Positions 45,305 to 55,352 of a stretch of DNA of 64,000 nt are shown piece after piece. The notes beneath the pieces are model-generated. The model was not told where the DNA came from. It did no database searches and was given only the letters and a program-made list of their open reading frames with translations. Made by a program: the position numbers and the translations under genes. Each line of letters starts with the position of its first letter. Position 1 is the stretch's first letter. The stretch lies in assembly GCA_017465945.1 (NCBI GenBank), contig JAFTVD010000024.1, positions 1 to 64,000 on the forward strand. Direction: 5' to 3'. The DNA comes from Alphaproteobacteria bacterium (GTDB lineage: Bacteria > Pseudomonadota > Alphaproteobacteria > RF32 > CAG-239).

Positions 45305-46023
45305 TACATTGGATCGAGAGAATAATTAATTTAATATTACCTCCACGATGTTTATTATGCGGAAAGGTTGTTAATGGTGATAATGGGCTGTGTAATGATT
45401 GTTTTAATAATATTACATTTATAACTAAGCCTTATTGCGTTAAGTGTGGTTACCCTTTTTATAAAAGTATTGATAGTGATGGTATTTGCTTATCGTGTCT
45501 TAACCCTAAAAATAAGCAGATATTTAGGATGTGTAGGTCTGCTATTGTTTATGATGAATACTCTAAAAAGTTGATTTTAGACTTTAAGTTTTCTGACCAT
45601 GTTGAAAATAAAGTATTATTGGCTAGATGGCTTAATATGGCAGGAAAAGATATTTTTGATGAGGGGATTGATATTATTATTCCGGTACCCTTACATTTTA
45701 CAAGAATGATAAAAAGGAAATATAATCAGTCTGCTATTTTAGCAAAAGAATTATCAAAATTATGCAAAATTGATGTAGACTATAATTTGCTTAAAAGAAG
45801 CAAAATGACTGCTCCTCAAACACAATGTACAGGAAAAGAACGACAGAAAAATGTAAAAAATGCTTTTGTTGTTTCTGATATTGAAAAAATTAAAGGAAAA
45901 AGAATTGTTTTAATTGATGATGTTTATACAACAGGTGCAACACTTAAAGAATGTGCAAAAATATTGTTAAGTGCGGGAGCTAAATCTGTTGATGCGCTGA
46001 CAGTTGCTCGTGTATGCCAATAA
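45301..46023 (+). CDS. comF: ComF-family phosphoribosyltransferase-like protein
   Basis: This 240-residue protein has the N-terminal zinc finger (PPRCLLCG, CNDC, CVKCGYPF and CLSC) followed by a PRT domain with VLIDDVYTTGATL near the end. ComF proteins act in DNA uptake during transformation. It overlaps the sucD-like gene by 4 nt, so it is coupled to the suf/suc run. Together with dprA it suggests a competence pathway. Confidence 0.92.
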   Translation: MIHWIERIINLILPPRCLLCGKVVNGDNGLCNDCFNNITFITKPYCVKCGYPFYKSIDSDGICLSCLNPKNKQIFRMCRSAIVYDEYSKKLILDFKFSDHVENKVLLARWLNMAGKDIFDEGIDIIIPVPLHFTRMIKRKYNQSAILAKELSKLCKIDVDYNLLKRSKMTAPQTQCTGKERQKNVKNAFVVSDIEKIKGKRIVLIDDVYTTGATLKECAKILLSAGAKSVDALTVARVCQ

Positions 46024-46052
46024 AAAAGAGCAGTTTAACTGCTCTTTTTTTT
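46023..46052. terminator. Shared terminator between comF and the gene at 46051-46290
   Basis: AAAAAAGAGCAGTT and its complement form a 14-bp stem with T runs on both strands. It overlaps the stop of the convergent small gene. Confidence 0.9.
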
Positions 46053-46290
46053 ATTTTGCGGTAAGAAGTTTTTCGTATTTTCTTAAAATACATTCGGCTG
46101 TTCCTGCCAAATCTGTCTCTTCTTCTTTATTAAAACAATGTTCTTGCACAAGCATATCTTCTGTTAATTCAAAAACGCTACCACTAAAGTCACGAATACA
46201 ATGTTTTTTCTTTTGTTTAAGAACTTTTGTATCTATGATGCTTTGGCGTATAGTTTCTGTTACTTCACTGATTTCATCTTGTGTTTGCAT
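46051..46290 (-). CDS. Small protein of unknown function
   Basis: This is a 79-residue soluble protein with a polar helical N-terminus, three cysteines (in HCIRDF, HCFNKE and ECILRK) and an acidic middle. It has a purine-rich AAGGAAAA ribosome site. It lies 14 bp downstream of the TolC-family gene on the same strand and is probably in its transcript. No family is recognised. Confidence 0.55.
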   Translation of the reverse strand: MQTQDEISEVTETIRQSIIDTKVLKQKKKHCIRDFSGSVFELTEDMLVQEHCFNKEEETDLAGTAECILRKYEKLLTAK

Positions 46291-46304
46291 TATTTTTCCT
46301 TTTA

Positions 46305-47675
46305 TTATTTATCTATTGATGTTGATAACCATCTATCAGATGTTTCTTTATAATTAGCATCTGCATCATATAAATCAACATTTAAATTCAAATCTTTTGC
46401 GGTTAATTTACCCATAGCTTGAAGTAAGCTTAAACCTGAAACATAGTAATTATGTCTGGTTGTAACTTCTTCTACCTCTGAATTTAATAGATATTGATAT
46501 TGATTTAATACATCTAGGACAGTTCTGTTGCCTAAAGCTTCTTCTTCTCTTACGCCATCAAGAGCTACTTGATAAGCTTTGATTTGAGCTTTAACTGATT
46601 TAATTTTTGCTTTATTTGCGCTTAAATATTCCCAATAACTTGTAATATTAGATAATAAAGCGTCTTCTGCATTCATTAAATCTTCTCTTGCTTGTCTTTG
46701 ATAATATTTGCTTTGACGTATCTTTGCTCGGCTTGCTCCTGCATTGTAGATTGGCATAGAGAAGTTTACGCCAAATTCAACAGAATCGTTAGTTGGATTT
46801 TTATCATACATATAATTTTCGTTTTTTAATCTACCAGCTGATGCGTATGCGTTTATTGATGGAAGTAAATCACCTTTATTTGCATTTACATCATATTTTC
46901 TTGCTTTTAATGTATGTTTTGCTGCAGATACAGAGTAATTGTTATCTTTTGCATAATCTAAAGCTTCTTGCATACTTTTTGGGAAAAGATTTTCTATATT
47001 TTTAGGATCTTTTATATTTTTTGGTGCAGTACCGATAACTTGTTCGTATATTGCTTTTGATGCTTCTAAATTACCTTCTGCTGAAATTCTTTGAGATTGT
47101 GCTGATGCATAACTTGCTTTTGCTTGTGATACATCTGTTGTTGTAACTTCACCAACTTTGAAACGTTCTTGAGTTTCATCTAATTCTTTTTTTAGTAATT
47201 TTTCATTGTTTTTTTGTAACTTTACGATTGCTTCATCACGCAATACATCTAAATAAGCGATTGAAGCATTTAGCAATACATTTTGTTCTGTTTCTTTTAA
47301 TCCTGCATGAGCGGCTCTTACATAATTTTTGGCTGAATTTACAGAATTTATAGTTTTGAAACCATTGAATATTGGTTGTGCAAGTGTTGCTGATAGAACT
47401 CTATTATATCCATCTACACTTTTTTGACCAACACCATTTATTCTGGCATTACTATTTATTTTTGTATCTGCATATGCACCATCAATAGTTAATGTTGGTC
47501 TAAAACCTGATTTTGCAATAGCAACATTTTCATCTATTGCTTGTGTTGAAGCTCTTGCTGATTTGAGTGCTGGATTATTTTCGTATGCTTTTGCTAATGC
47601 TGTTTCTAGTGTGTCTGCTTGAACAGGCATTGCAGAGAAACTTAACATTAAAGCCATTAAACTTATCTTTTTCAT
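46305..47675 (-). CDS. TolC-family outer-membrane efflux/secretion channel
   Basis: This 456-residue protein has a signal peptide (cleavage after about residue 20), then two homologous halves of long helices with the TolC pattern (LETALAKAYENNPALKSAR at the start and ALGNRTVLDVLNQYQ near the end). Trimers form the outer-membrane/periplasmic tunnel of tripartite pumps and type I secretion. No inner-membrane partner is encoded nearby. The symbol tolC is not assigned because paralogs are common. Confidence 0.9.
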   Translation of the reverse strand: MKKISLMALMLSFSAMPVQADTLETALAKAYENNPALKSARASTQAIDENVAIAKSGFRPTLTIDGAYADTKINSNARINGVGQKSVDGYNRVLSATLAQPIFNGFKTINSVNSAKNYVRAAHAGLKETEQNVLLNASIAYLDVLRDEAIVKLQKNNEKLLKKELDETQERFKVGEVTTTDVSQAKASYASAQSQRISAEGNLEASKAIYEQVIGTAPKNIKDPKNIENLFPKSMQEALDYAKDNNYSVSAAKHTLKARKYDVNANKGDLLPSINAYASAGRLKNENYMYDKNPTNDSVEFGVNFSMPIYNAGASRAKIRQSKYYQRQAREDLMNAEDALLSNITSYWEYLSANKAKIKSVKAQIKAYQVALDGVREEEALGNRTVLDVLNQYQYLLNSEVEEVTTRHNYYVSGLSLLQAMGKLTAKDLNLNVDLYDADANYKETSDRWLSTSIDK

Positions 47676-47862
47676 TTGTCGTATATCCTTTATATATAAT
47701 ATAAAAAAAACAATTTTCTTACTTATTTATAGTGCTAAATTGTTAAAAAAGTACCAATCATTGTTTTTATTTTTTAAAATAATCTTATATTATTAACGAA
47801 AATTCAAACAATTTTGCTATAGTTTTGTGAATAGTAAAGTATGTTAATTTAGGAGAAGCGTT

Positions 47863-50367
47863 TTGAAAAAAAGCAACTTAGAGATTACAGATGAAATCAA
47901 GAAAGCTAGATTAAAGCTTTCTATTGAGCATTATATTAAATATTTTATTGGGAAGAGAGCTTGCGAACTAACTAAAGAAGAGGCTTTGTATGCTATTTCT
48001 TTGGCGGTTAGAGAATTTGCAATGGATGAAATGTACAGTACTATTGCTAGATATAATGAAAAATCAGCAAAGAGAATCTATTACCTTTCTATTGAATATT
48101 TGATTGGTCGCTCTTTGGAAAACAATTTACATAATCTTGGGTTATATGATTTATTAAAAGATATTAAGTTAGATGATTTTCCTGATTTGTCTTTAGAGGA
48201 AATTTTTGATACTGAATACGACCCTGCTCTCGGAAATGGGGGACTTGGTAGATTAGCTGCTTGCTATCTTGATTCTATGGCGTCTTTAGGTTTGCCTGGA
48301 TTTGGTTATGGAATTAATTACCAATTTGGTTTGTTTAAACAAAAATTTGAAAATGGTTGGCAGATTGAACAAGCTGATAATTGGTTTTCTGACTTTTCTC
48401 CTTGGGAATTAGCTAGACCTGAAAGACAGGTTACTGTTCCTATGTTTGGAAATGTTGAAACATATAAAGATGCGACAGGAAAAGATACTTATGTATGGGC
48501 GAACACTCATACTCTTTATGGTATTCCTTATGACTTCCCGATTGTTGGTTATAACGGAAAAGCTGTTAATTATTTAAGATTGTTTTCTGCTAAGACTGAT
48601 GAAGAGTTTGATTTGGATATTTTTAACAACGGTGGATATATTGAAGCTGTGGAAGATAAAATTAAAACAGAATCGATTTCTAAAGTGTTGTATCCTTCTG
48701 ATGCGATAGAATCAGGTAAAGCATTGAGATTGTCTCAACAATATTTCTTCGTTTCTTGTGCTATTCAAGATATTTTTAGAAGATTTTTAGAAAAGAGCAA
48801 TGATTTTGACAAGCTTCCTGATGCTGTATGTATTCAATTAAATGATACACACCCAGCTTTGGCTATTGTTGAGATGATGCGTTTGTTATTAGATGTGTAT
48901 GGACAAGAATGGGAGACTGCATGGAATATTGTTACTCATGTATTTGCATACACAAACCACACGTTATTACCTGAAGCTCTTGAAAAATGGCCTGCTAAAT
49001 ATTTTGCACATATGTTGCCAAGACACTTGCAAATTATCTATGAAATAAATAGACGTTTTATGGAATTTGCTAGAGAAAAATTTGGTGAAAATAGTGAGAA
49101 ATTAGCAACAGTTTCTATTGTTTCTGGCGAAGGTGATAATCAAGTTATTCGCATGGCTAATTTATCTATTGTTGGCTCATTTTCTGTAAATGGTGTGGCA
49201 AAGATACACTCTGAGTTGGTAAAAACATCTTTGGTTCCTGAATTTTATGAATTATGGCCTGAGAAATTTACTAATGTTACAAATGGTATTACTCCAAGAC
49301 GTTGGTTATTGCATGCGAACACAAATTTAGCTACTCTTATTTCTGATAAGATTGGAAAAGATTGGATTGCTAATCTTGATATGCTTCAAAAAATTGAAAA
49401 CTTTGTAGATGATGTTGATTTTGTTAAGAAATTTATCAAAATTAAAAAAGAAAACAAAGAACTTTTGCGTCATGAAATTTTCAAACGCACCAATGTTGCT
49501 ATTACGACAAATTCTATGTTTGTGGTTCAAGCTAAGCGTATACATGAATATAAACGTCAACTAATGGCAATATTACAAGTTATTGGTGAATATTTGGCGA
49601 TTGTTAGAGATAATGTTCGTCCTATTTGTCCTAAAACCTATATTTTTGCAGGTAAGGCTGCGCCTTCTTATACTTTTGCAAAATTAGTTATTAAACTTAT
49701 TAATAATGTTGCAAATGTTGTTAATAATGACGCTCGTGTAGGTGAATCATTAAAAGTTGTATTTATTCCTGACTATAAGGTTTCTGTTGCAGAAGTTTTA
49801 ATTCCTGCGGCTGATGTAAGCTTACAAATTTCTACTGCTGGATTTGAGGCTTCTGGTACTGGTAATATGAAATTTGCTTTGAACGGAGCTTTGACTGTTG
49901 GTACATATGACGGTGCTAATATCGAAATTCGTGAAGCTGTTGGGGAAGATAACTTCTTCTTATTCGGATTAAGAGAAAATGAAATTCAAGATATGAGACC
50001 TACATATAATCCTAGAAAGATTTATGAGGAATCTGAATATGTAAAACGTATTTTGAATGCTATTAACTCTAATATATTCTGTGAAAAAGATATGCCTTCT
50101 TTGTTTAAGCCTATTTTTGACGAATTATTAAATCGTGATTACTTCTTTGTTTTAGCTGATTTGGAAGCTTTCAATAAAGCAATGAAGGATGCAGAGAAAA
50201 CATATTTAGATAAAGAAGCTTGGGCGAAGAAAACTATTTACAATGTTGCTAGAATCGGATATTTCTCTAGTGATAGAGCTGTGAGTGAATATGCGGATAA
50301 AATTTGGCATGTAGAAAGTTTTGATAAAGAAGATGATTTTTTTGATAAAAATAAGAAATCAGCTTAA
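47863..50367 (+). CDS. glgP: Glycogen/maltodextrin phosphorylase
   Basis: This 834-residue GT35 enzyme releases glucose-1-phosphate from alpha-1,4-glucans. It has the N-terminal IEYLIGRSL and YDPALGNGGLGRLAAC, the central VTNGITPRRW, and the PLP-binding EASGTGNMKFALNGALT with the Schiff-base lysine. The length is normal. Translation starts at TTG 47863, 6 nt after AGGAGA; no ATG is available nearby. It is not in a glg operon; no other glycogen gene lies in the window. Confidence 0.95.
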   Translation: MKKSNLEITDEIKKARLKLSIEHYIKYFIGKRACELTKEEALYAISLAVREFAMDEMYSTIARYNEKSAKRIYYLSIEYLIGRSLENNLHNLGLYDLLKDIKLDDFPDLSLEEIFDTEYDPALGNGGLGRLAACYLDSMASLGLPGFGYGINYQFGLFKQKFENGWQIEQADNWFSDFSPWELARPERQVTVPMFGNVETYKDATGKDTYVWANTHTLYGIPYDFPIVGYNGKAVNYLRLFSAKTDEEFDLDIFNNGGYIEAVEDKIKTESISKVLYPSDAIESGKALRLSQQYFFVSCAIQDIFRRFLEKSNDFDKLPDAVCIQLNDTHPALAIVEMMRLLLDVYGQEWETAWNIVTHVFAYTNHTLLPEALEKWPAKYFAHMLPRHLQIIYEINRRFMEFAREKFGENSEKLATVSIVSGEGDNQVIRMANLSIVGSFSVNGVAKIHSELVKTSLVPEFYELWPEKFTNVTNGITPRRWLLHANTNLATLISDKIGKDWIANLDMLQKIENFVDDVDFVKKFIKIKKENKELLRHEIFKRTNVAITTNSMFVVQAKRIHEYKRQLMAILQVIGEYLAIVRDNVRPICPKTYIFAGKAAPSYTFAKLVIKLINNVANVVNNDARVGESLKVVFIPDYKVSVAEVLIPAADVSLQISTAGFEASGTGNMKFALNGALTVGTYDGANIEIREAVGEDNFFLFGLRENEIQDMRPTYNPRKIYEESEYVKRILNAINSNIFCEKDMPSLFKPIFDELLNRDYFFVLADLEAFNKAMKDAEKTYLDKEAWAKKTIYNVARIGYFSSDRAVSEYADKIWHVESFDKEDDFFDKNKKSA

Positions 50368-50375
50368 GTAAATTA

Positions 50376-50405
50376 AAAGCTCTGAATTTTACTTCAGAGC
50401 TTTTT
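50376..50405. terminator. Bidirectional terminator between glgP and the 50408-51238 gene
   Basis: AAAGCTCTGAA and its complement form an 11-bp stem with T-rich flanks on both strands. Confidence 0.85.
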
Positions 50406-50407
50406 CT

Positions 50408-51238
50408 TTATTTGAACCAGTATTCATCTTGCAAACGTTTATTTCTTAAATCGGTTGATGTTTTTTCTTTATGATGTCTTGCGTTTTCCATTGCATTTTG
50501 GAACTTATTTGCTTCTTCTTTGGCTGTTATACAAGTATCAGAAAAGCTTTCTCCTAATATATTACAAGTACGTACTATTGCCATATTTAAATCTCTTTTC
50601 ATCATATATTTAGTACTTCTAGAATATTTGTTATCTGTTAGATTATTTACAATTTCTATACATTTACTATACACCTTTATTTTATCCGCAGATGGAGGAA
50701 TTGATTTAAAATCTTCATCTTCTGATAATTTCTTAAAAATATTTTCTGTTAACCCTTCTCTAATATTTGAATTATCTTTTGTTTTTTTTATTTTTATAAT
50801 TCCATCTAAGTTTTCTATGTATTCATTGATAATTTCAGAATTTTTGAATTCTGGTAAACTTTTTCTTATACCTCTTTCTAATGTATTGAAGGCTAGTTGG
50901 TTTTCTTTTGTTATATGTGGTCTAAAATAGTCTAGTTCTGCATATAAATTTCTATATTTTTCATGAGATAAAGGTATATTTTCTTTTGCATAGACATCCA
51001 TAGATATACGATATTCATCTAATAAATCGCATAAATATGTTGCTTTTCGTACATCATGCAATGATGGAACTTCTGCATCAAACATGCTTAATTGACGATT
51101 TTCTTTAATTGCTTGCCAGTGCTTATCACTAAAATGCTGTATTTCATTATTAACTGCATAATCTCTGTTATTAGAGCATTCAGAAATAGCTCTATTTATT
51201 ATACGATACATTTCTTCTTTGCTTATATCTTCGTTCAT
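50408..51238 (-). CDS. Protein of unknown function
   Basis: This 276-residue soluble, mostly helical protein is rich in Asn, Lys and Glu, with no signal peptide or membrane helix. I recognise no domain. The ATG at 51238 (MNEDISKEE) follows AGGAG; an in-frame TTG 18 nt earlier overlaps that site and is unlikely. It sits between glgP and a TerB-like gene with a terminator on each side, so it is probably transcribed alone. Confidence 0.65.
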   Translation of the reverse strand: MNEDISKEEMYRIINRAISECSNNRDYAVNNEIQHFSDKHWQAIKENRQLSMFDAEVPSLHDVRKATYLCDLLDEYRISMDVYAKENIPLSHEKYRNLYAELDYFRPHITKENQLAFNTLERGIRKSLPEFKNSEIINEYIENLDGIIKIKKTKDNSNIREGLTENIFKKLSEDEDFKSIPPSADKIKVYSKCIEIVNNLTDNKYSRSTKYMMKRDLNMAIVRTCNILGESFSDTCITAKEEANKFQNAMENARHHKEKTSTDLRNKRLQDEYWFK

Positions 51239-51299
51239 TAGCTTTCTCCTGCTCAAATATAAGCTATTGTATCATAAATATTACTGAAACACAATATAA

Positions 51300-51325
51300 A
51301 AAAGCTCCTAAAAAAGGAGCTTTTA
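51300..51325 (-). terminator. Terminator of the TerB-like gene
   Basis: AAAGCTCCT and its complement form a stem followed by U on the minus strand, directly after the stop of 51328-51759. Confidence 0.85.
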
Positions 51326-51327
51326 TT

Positions 51328-51759
51328 TTATTCATTTTCTAATATGATGTTACCTGTTTTTAGAAGAACTATTTTATCTAATACCCATTTATTTATTTGC
51401 TTAATTTTATCGCTTTCTACTTTCATTTTTTCTGCAACATCAATAATGAAATCTATCTCATCATCATCTAGACCTGTATCTGAATTAGCTAAGTAACATA
51501 ATTCTTTTACTAATTGAAGAGATTTTTTACGATCGGTGATTTGACCTGCTTTTTCCATTGTTGCTTGTTTGTTTAGATTTTGCAAAATATGTACTATTTC
51601 TTTTTCATCTATTCCATACATTTTGCCAATATTTTTTAGAAATTCTATTTCTTCTTTGGCTACTTTTTTATCTGTATATACCATACAACAAAAACACTCA
51701 ACAAATGTACGTCTTTCTTCTTGTGTTAGTGTTTGAATATACTCATACTCACGATTCAT
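51328..51759 (-). CDS. TerB-like (tellurite resistance B fold) protein
   Basis: The 143-residue all-helical protein has the TerB pattern: FVECFCCMVYTDKKVAKEE near residue 20, and an acidic second repeat, ANSDTGLDDDEIDFI, near 100, each with clustered acidic metal-binding residues. TerB-fold proteins bind calcium-like ions and act in stress responses, often at the inner face of the membrane. No other ter genes are present, so a tellurite role is not implied. Confidence 0.65.
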   Translation of the reverse strand: MNREYEYIQTLTQEERRTFVECFCCMVYTDKKVAKEEIEFLKNIGKMYGIDEKEIVHILQNLNKQATMEKAGQITDRKKSLQLVKELCYLANSDTGLDDDEIDFIIDVAEKMKVESDKIKQINKWVLDKIVLLKTGNIILENE

Positions 51760-51904
51760 CGCTTTTCTCCATATAGTGTTCTTTTAGGTGTATTATCTAA
51801 TTTATTTATTTAAAATGAAGTTAATGTTTTTTGCATAAAAGTGAATAATTTAGAAAAAAACTATTGACGTATTCAAAAACTTAATGTAAATAATTCCAAG
51901 TTAC

Positions 51905-51992
51905 GGAGCGTTGGCAGAGTGGTAATGCAGCGGATTGCTAATCCGTCATCCTGAATAGGGATGCATAGGTTCGAGTCCTATACGCTCCGCCA
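51905..51992 (+). tRNA. tRNA-Ser (anticodon GCT)
   Basis: This 88-nt class II tRNA has a long variable arm and an encoded CCA. The acceptor stem GGAGCG pairs with CGCTCC. The anticodon loop TTGCTAA gives GCT, reading AGC/AGU serine codons. A terminator follows at 52001-52026. Confidence 0.96.
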
Positions 51993-52000
51993 CTTGTTTA

Positions 52001-52026
52001 AAAGTCGTCTAAAAGACGACTTTTTT
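52001..52026 (+). terminator. Terminator of tRNA-Ser
   Basis: AAAGTCGTCT and its complement form a 10-bp stem with a run of six T, 8 nt after the tRNA end. Confidence 0.9.
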
Positions 52027-52056
52027 GTTTGCAATCTTGACACATTATTTTGTGTT

Positions 52057-53007
52057 TTATTTTACCTTAAATAGCCTGTATATGTATACAATATTTATTG
52101 TAATTAATAAATCCATTACAAATAGAAAAAGAGCTCCAATGTAAGGATGTGTTGTTGGCATGTACCCACAGTGTTTTAATATTAATAACATTATTGGTTC
52201 GTGTAGGATGTAAAGTATTAACATATTGGTAGATATGAATTTTATAAATGCTAAATTTGCTATATTAGGAAATTTATTTGAAAGCTCATAAAATAAAAAG
52301 TAGAGAAATAAAATAAATGAACAAACAAATAACGTATTAAAGTGATATTTATAACATATTACTGACAACAAACATACAAATACATATGTATATTTACAAA
52401 TTTCATTTTTAGATAAATAAAATGAAATTATATACCCTAGGCAAAAATATACCCCGTATTGCATAGCTTTTTTTATAACAATCTCTGGCAAATAAAAATT
52501 TTGTTGATTGTATAATGCTATTACAAATAATGCTAGAAGTATATATGGGTAATTTCGTAGAGGTGTTTTTAAAAGAGTTGTAAATATTAGAGATATACAA
52601 AATAAAGTTAATAAAAACCATAAATGGCCAGTGCTTTGTAATTTTATGAATGCTGATAAATGATGATTTTGTAAGGCTAGTATCGGATTTATATATTCCA
52701 TCATTGGAGCATAATAAAATATACCAGCGACATAAAAAGGAACAACTAATCTGAAAAAACGTTTTTTATTATATTGCCACCACTTTATTTCGCCTTTTGT
52801 GGTATAAAACAGCAAATAACCTGATATAAAAAAGAATAATTGCATATGAAATAAATATATAAAATCATGAATTGCGTTTAAACTTGATACTATATGCCAA
52901 TGCCCATACCATCCAGTTATAGAGTATAATGATATTGCATGACCTAAAACAACTATTAGAAATGCAAATGTTTGTAGCAACATTATGTGTGGAAGTCTAT
53001 TTTTCAT
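52057..53007 (-). CDS. Acyltransferase family 3 membrane protein
   Basis: This 316-residue polytopic protein has about ten hydrophobic helices. It shows acyltransferase-3 marks: a conserved His in the first helix (VVLGHA), the FHMQLFFFISGYLLFY segment, KKRFFRLVVPF, and GHLWFLLTLF. The family O-acylates sugars of LPS, capsule or other envelope glycans. The substrate is unknown. It follows trkA by 11 bp and may share its transcript. Confidence 0.88.
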   Translation of the reverse strand: MKNRLPHIMLLQTFAFLIVVLGHAISLYSITGWYGHWHIVSSLNAIHDFIYLFHMQLFFFISGYLLFYTTKGEIKWWQYNKKRFFRLVVPFYVAGIFYYAPMMEYINPILALQNHHLSAFIKLQSTGHLWFLLTLFCISLIFTTLLKTPLRNYPYILLALFVIALYNQQNFYLPEIVIKKAMQYGVYFCLGYIISFYLSKNEICKYTYVFVCLLSVICYKYHFNTLFVCSFILFLYFLFYELSNKFPNIANLAFIKFISTNMLILYILHEPIMLLILKHCGYMPTTHPYIGALFLFVMDLLITINIVYIYRLFKVK

Positions 53008-53018
53008 TTTCTGTTCTT

Positions 53019-54371
53019 TTATATTTTGAAGATTTCTTCTGTTTTTCGCATTGCTTGGGGGGAAACAAAGACTATTAAAATATCTCCTTGTTCTATCTTT
53101 TCATCTTTATTGGGGTAAATTATTTCTGAATTACGATATATGGCACCAATCTTGCATTTATCTGGTAAATCAAGTTCGTTTATTGTTTTTTCTATATTTA
53201 AGCTGTTTTCATCTATGCGTACTTCCCATACTTCACCCATTCCTTGACGGAGGCAATATGCGTTGTTTATTTTAGCTTTTCTTAAATCTTGCAACATTGC
53301 TGATGTTGTTACTAATGAACGGTCTATAATTACATTATCACCACTATTTTCGATTAAATTATTAAATAGGCTAGAATTAACAAGCGATATTGTATAAGGT
53401 ACTCCGCTTTTTTTAGCAAGTAGTGAAGCTAGAAGATTATCCTTATCATTTTGAGTTATTGCAACTGAAATATCGCTATTTTTTATTTCGGCTTCTTCTA
53501 AAATGACATCACTCATCATTTCGCCTCTTATTATTTGAATATCATTTAGGGTTTCTGCTAGTTTTTCTGCTATTTGAGTGTTGTTTTCTATAATTTTGCA
53601 ACTATTTATACTGTCATCTTTTTCTAATGTGTTAGCGATATAATATGATATTGCATTACCGCCAAACATAACGATATTTTCATTTTGTTTAACAGATATA
53701 CCAAATTCGTGTAATGTTTCAAAAACGCTATCTTTTTCTACTAAAATAAAAATCTCGTCGTTTATGTGTATTGTTTCATTTGGTTTGGCAAAGAAACTTT
53801 TATCCTCTCGCAATATATGAATTACGGGACTATTGTAGTATTGTTTTATTTCATTTATCTCGGTATTTATTAGGGGGCAATATTGATTACATTTAAACCC
53901 TAATAAATATAGTTTTTCATCAACAAGTGGAAAAACAGCTGTAGTACCAGGTATTTCTAAAAGATTTAATATTGATTTGGCTATTTCAATATCTGGAGAT
54001 ATTACTAAATCCGCAGGTAAATTTTTATCGCTATACAATGTATTCCATAATGGATTTAAGAAATATTCAGAATCTACTCGGGCAATTTTTTTAGGAATTT
54101 GAAACAAGGAATACCCTACTTGGCAGGCTATTAAATTTACTTCATCATTATCTGTAACTGCTATTAATATATCTGCATTTTTTGCATCTATTTTTTCTTG
54201 TACTCCTGGATGAGAAATAGAGCCTTCTACTGTTTGTACATCAAATTCTTTTGCAATACTTTCTAGTTTATCTTTATCTGTATCTACAACGATAATATCA
54301 TTGTTTGCTTGAGATAGATATGCAACAATGCTTCTGCCTACGTTACCTGCACCACCGATTAGTATTTTCAT
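53019..54371 (-). CDS. trkA: Trk system potassium uptake protein TrkA
   Basis: This 450-residue cytosolic regulator gates the TrkH/G potassium channel. It contains two RCK units. The first has the NAD-binding GGAGNVGRSIVAYL at residue 6 onward and the acidic VVDTDKDKLE. The second starts near 230 with MFGGNAISYYIA. Each is followed by a TrkA-C domain. It overlaps the dus stop by 4 nt (ATGA), so translation is coupled. No trkH is in the window. Confidence 0.93.
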   Translation of the reverse strand: MKILIGGAGNVGRSIVAYLSQANNDIIVVDTDKDKLESIAKEFDVQTVEGSISHPGVQEKIDAKNADILIAVTDNDEVNLIACQVGYSLFQIPKKIARVDSEYFLNPLWNTLYSDKNLPADLVISPDIEIAKSILNLLEIPGTTAVFPLVDEKLYLLGFKCNQYCPLINTEINEIKQYYNSPVIHILREDKSFFAKPNETIHINDEIFILVEKDSVFETLHEFGISVKQNENIVMFGGNAISYYIANTLEKDDSINSCKIIENNTQIAEKLAETLNDIQIIRGEMMSDVILEEAEIKNSDISVAITQNDKDNLLASLLAKKSGVPYTISLVNSSLFNNLIENSGDNVIIDRSLVTTSAMLQDLRKAKINNAYCLRQGMGEVWEVRIDENSLNIEKTINELDLPDKCKIGAIYRNSEIIYPNKDEKIEQGDILIVFVSPQAMRKTEEIFKI

Positions 54372-55348
54372 AAAAATATCCCCTCTTCTTGTTTGGTAAA
54401 ATAATCTTCTATTGCCTTTATGGCTAAATCATAATCATAAATTTTAGTATATGTTTCTCTAAATCTTTTGGCATCTCTTAAGTTTTTGGAATACCAACAC
54501 ACGTATTTGCGAGATATTGATACTGCCATTTTATCTCCATAAAAAGACACCATATCATTTAATTGTTGTATTAATGCTTCTTTTAGTTCTGTTGGAGAAA
54601 TTGGGGTTGGGGTTTGATTATTATTAATATAATTATGTATTTGCCCCAAAAACCAAGGATTACCCAGTGCACCACGCCCTACCATTACGCCGTCTACATT
54701 GGTCTGTTCTATCATTTTTTTGGCATCATATACTGTTGTTATATCTCCATTACCAATAACTGGTATTTTTATGGCTTCTTTTACTTGGCGGATTATATCC
54801 CAATCTGCTGTGCCAGAATAACCTTGTGCTCTGGTTCGTCCGTGAACTGTAACGTATGACGCTCCGCTTTCTTCGCACATTTTAGCAAATTCCACCGCAT
54901 TTATAGAATTATTATCCCAACCTTTGCGAAATTTTACTGATACTTTTAATGGGGTAGCTTTTACTGTTTTTTCTATTATTTTTGATGCCAAGCTTAAATC
55001 TTTCATTAAGGCTGAACCTGAATTATTGCCTACTATTTTTTTTACTGGACACCCCATATTTATATCTAGAGAATAAGCACCTAAATCTGCTACTAATTTT
55101 GCAGCCTCTGAAAATAAGTCTGGATCATTACCTACTAATTGCACGACAACTGGATAAGGTTCGTTTCTTACATCTGCTATTTTATAGGTTTTTGGATTTT
55201 TACGATTTATAGCGTTTATTGCCACCATTTCTGAATATAAATTTACAGTTCCTTTGGAGGCAACAAGTTTTCGCATTGGATAATCTGTTATGCCTGCCAT
55301 AGGAGCTAAAAATACATTAGTGTCAAAATCTAAAAACTTTTTTTGCAT
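54368..55348 (-). CDS. tRNA-dihydrouridine synthase (DusB-like)
   Basis: This 326-residue FMN enzyme reduces uridine in tRNA D-loops. It has FLAPMAGITDYPMRKL at the start, the catalytic cysteine in INMGCPVKKI, VHGRTRAQGY, and GVMVGRGALGNPW. These match the DusB/NifR3 group usual in alphaproteobacteria. The ATG at 55348 lies 4 nt after the upstream stop; an in-frame GTG at 55363 is less likely. The gene order coiled-coil protein, dus, trkA is compact. Confidence 0.92.
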   Translation of the reverse strand: MQKKFLDFDTNVFLAPMAGITDYPMRKLVASKGTVNLYSEMVAINAINRKNPKTYKIADVRNEPYPVVVQLVGNDPDLFSEAAKLVADLGAYSLDINMGCPVKKIVGNNSGSALMKDLSLASKIIEKTVKATPLKVSVKFRKGWDNNSINAVEFAKMCEESGASYVTVHGRTRAQGYSGTADWDIIRQVKEAIKIPVIGNGDITTVYDAKKMIEQTNVDGVMVGRGALGNPWFLGQIHNYINNNQTPTPISPTELKEALIQQLNDMVSFYGDKMAVSISRKYVCWYSKNLRDAKRFRETYTKIYDYDLAIKAIEDYFTKQEEGIFL

Positions 55349-55352
55349 ATTA

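Noticed and set aside
44863..45309. A 148-codon open frame on the minus strand
   Set aside because: It is antisense to the intact sucD-like gene and is explained by low stop frequency in its complement.
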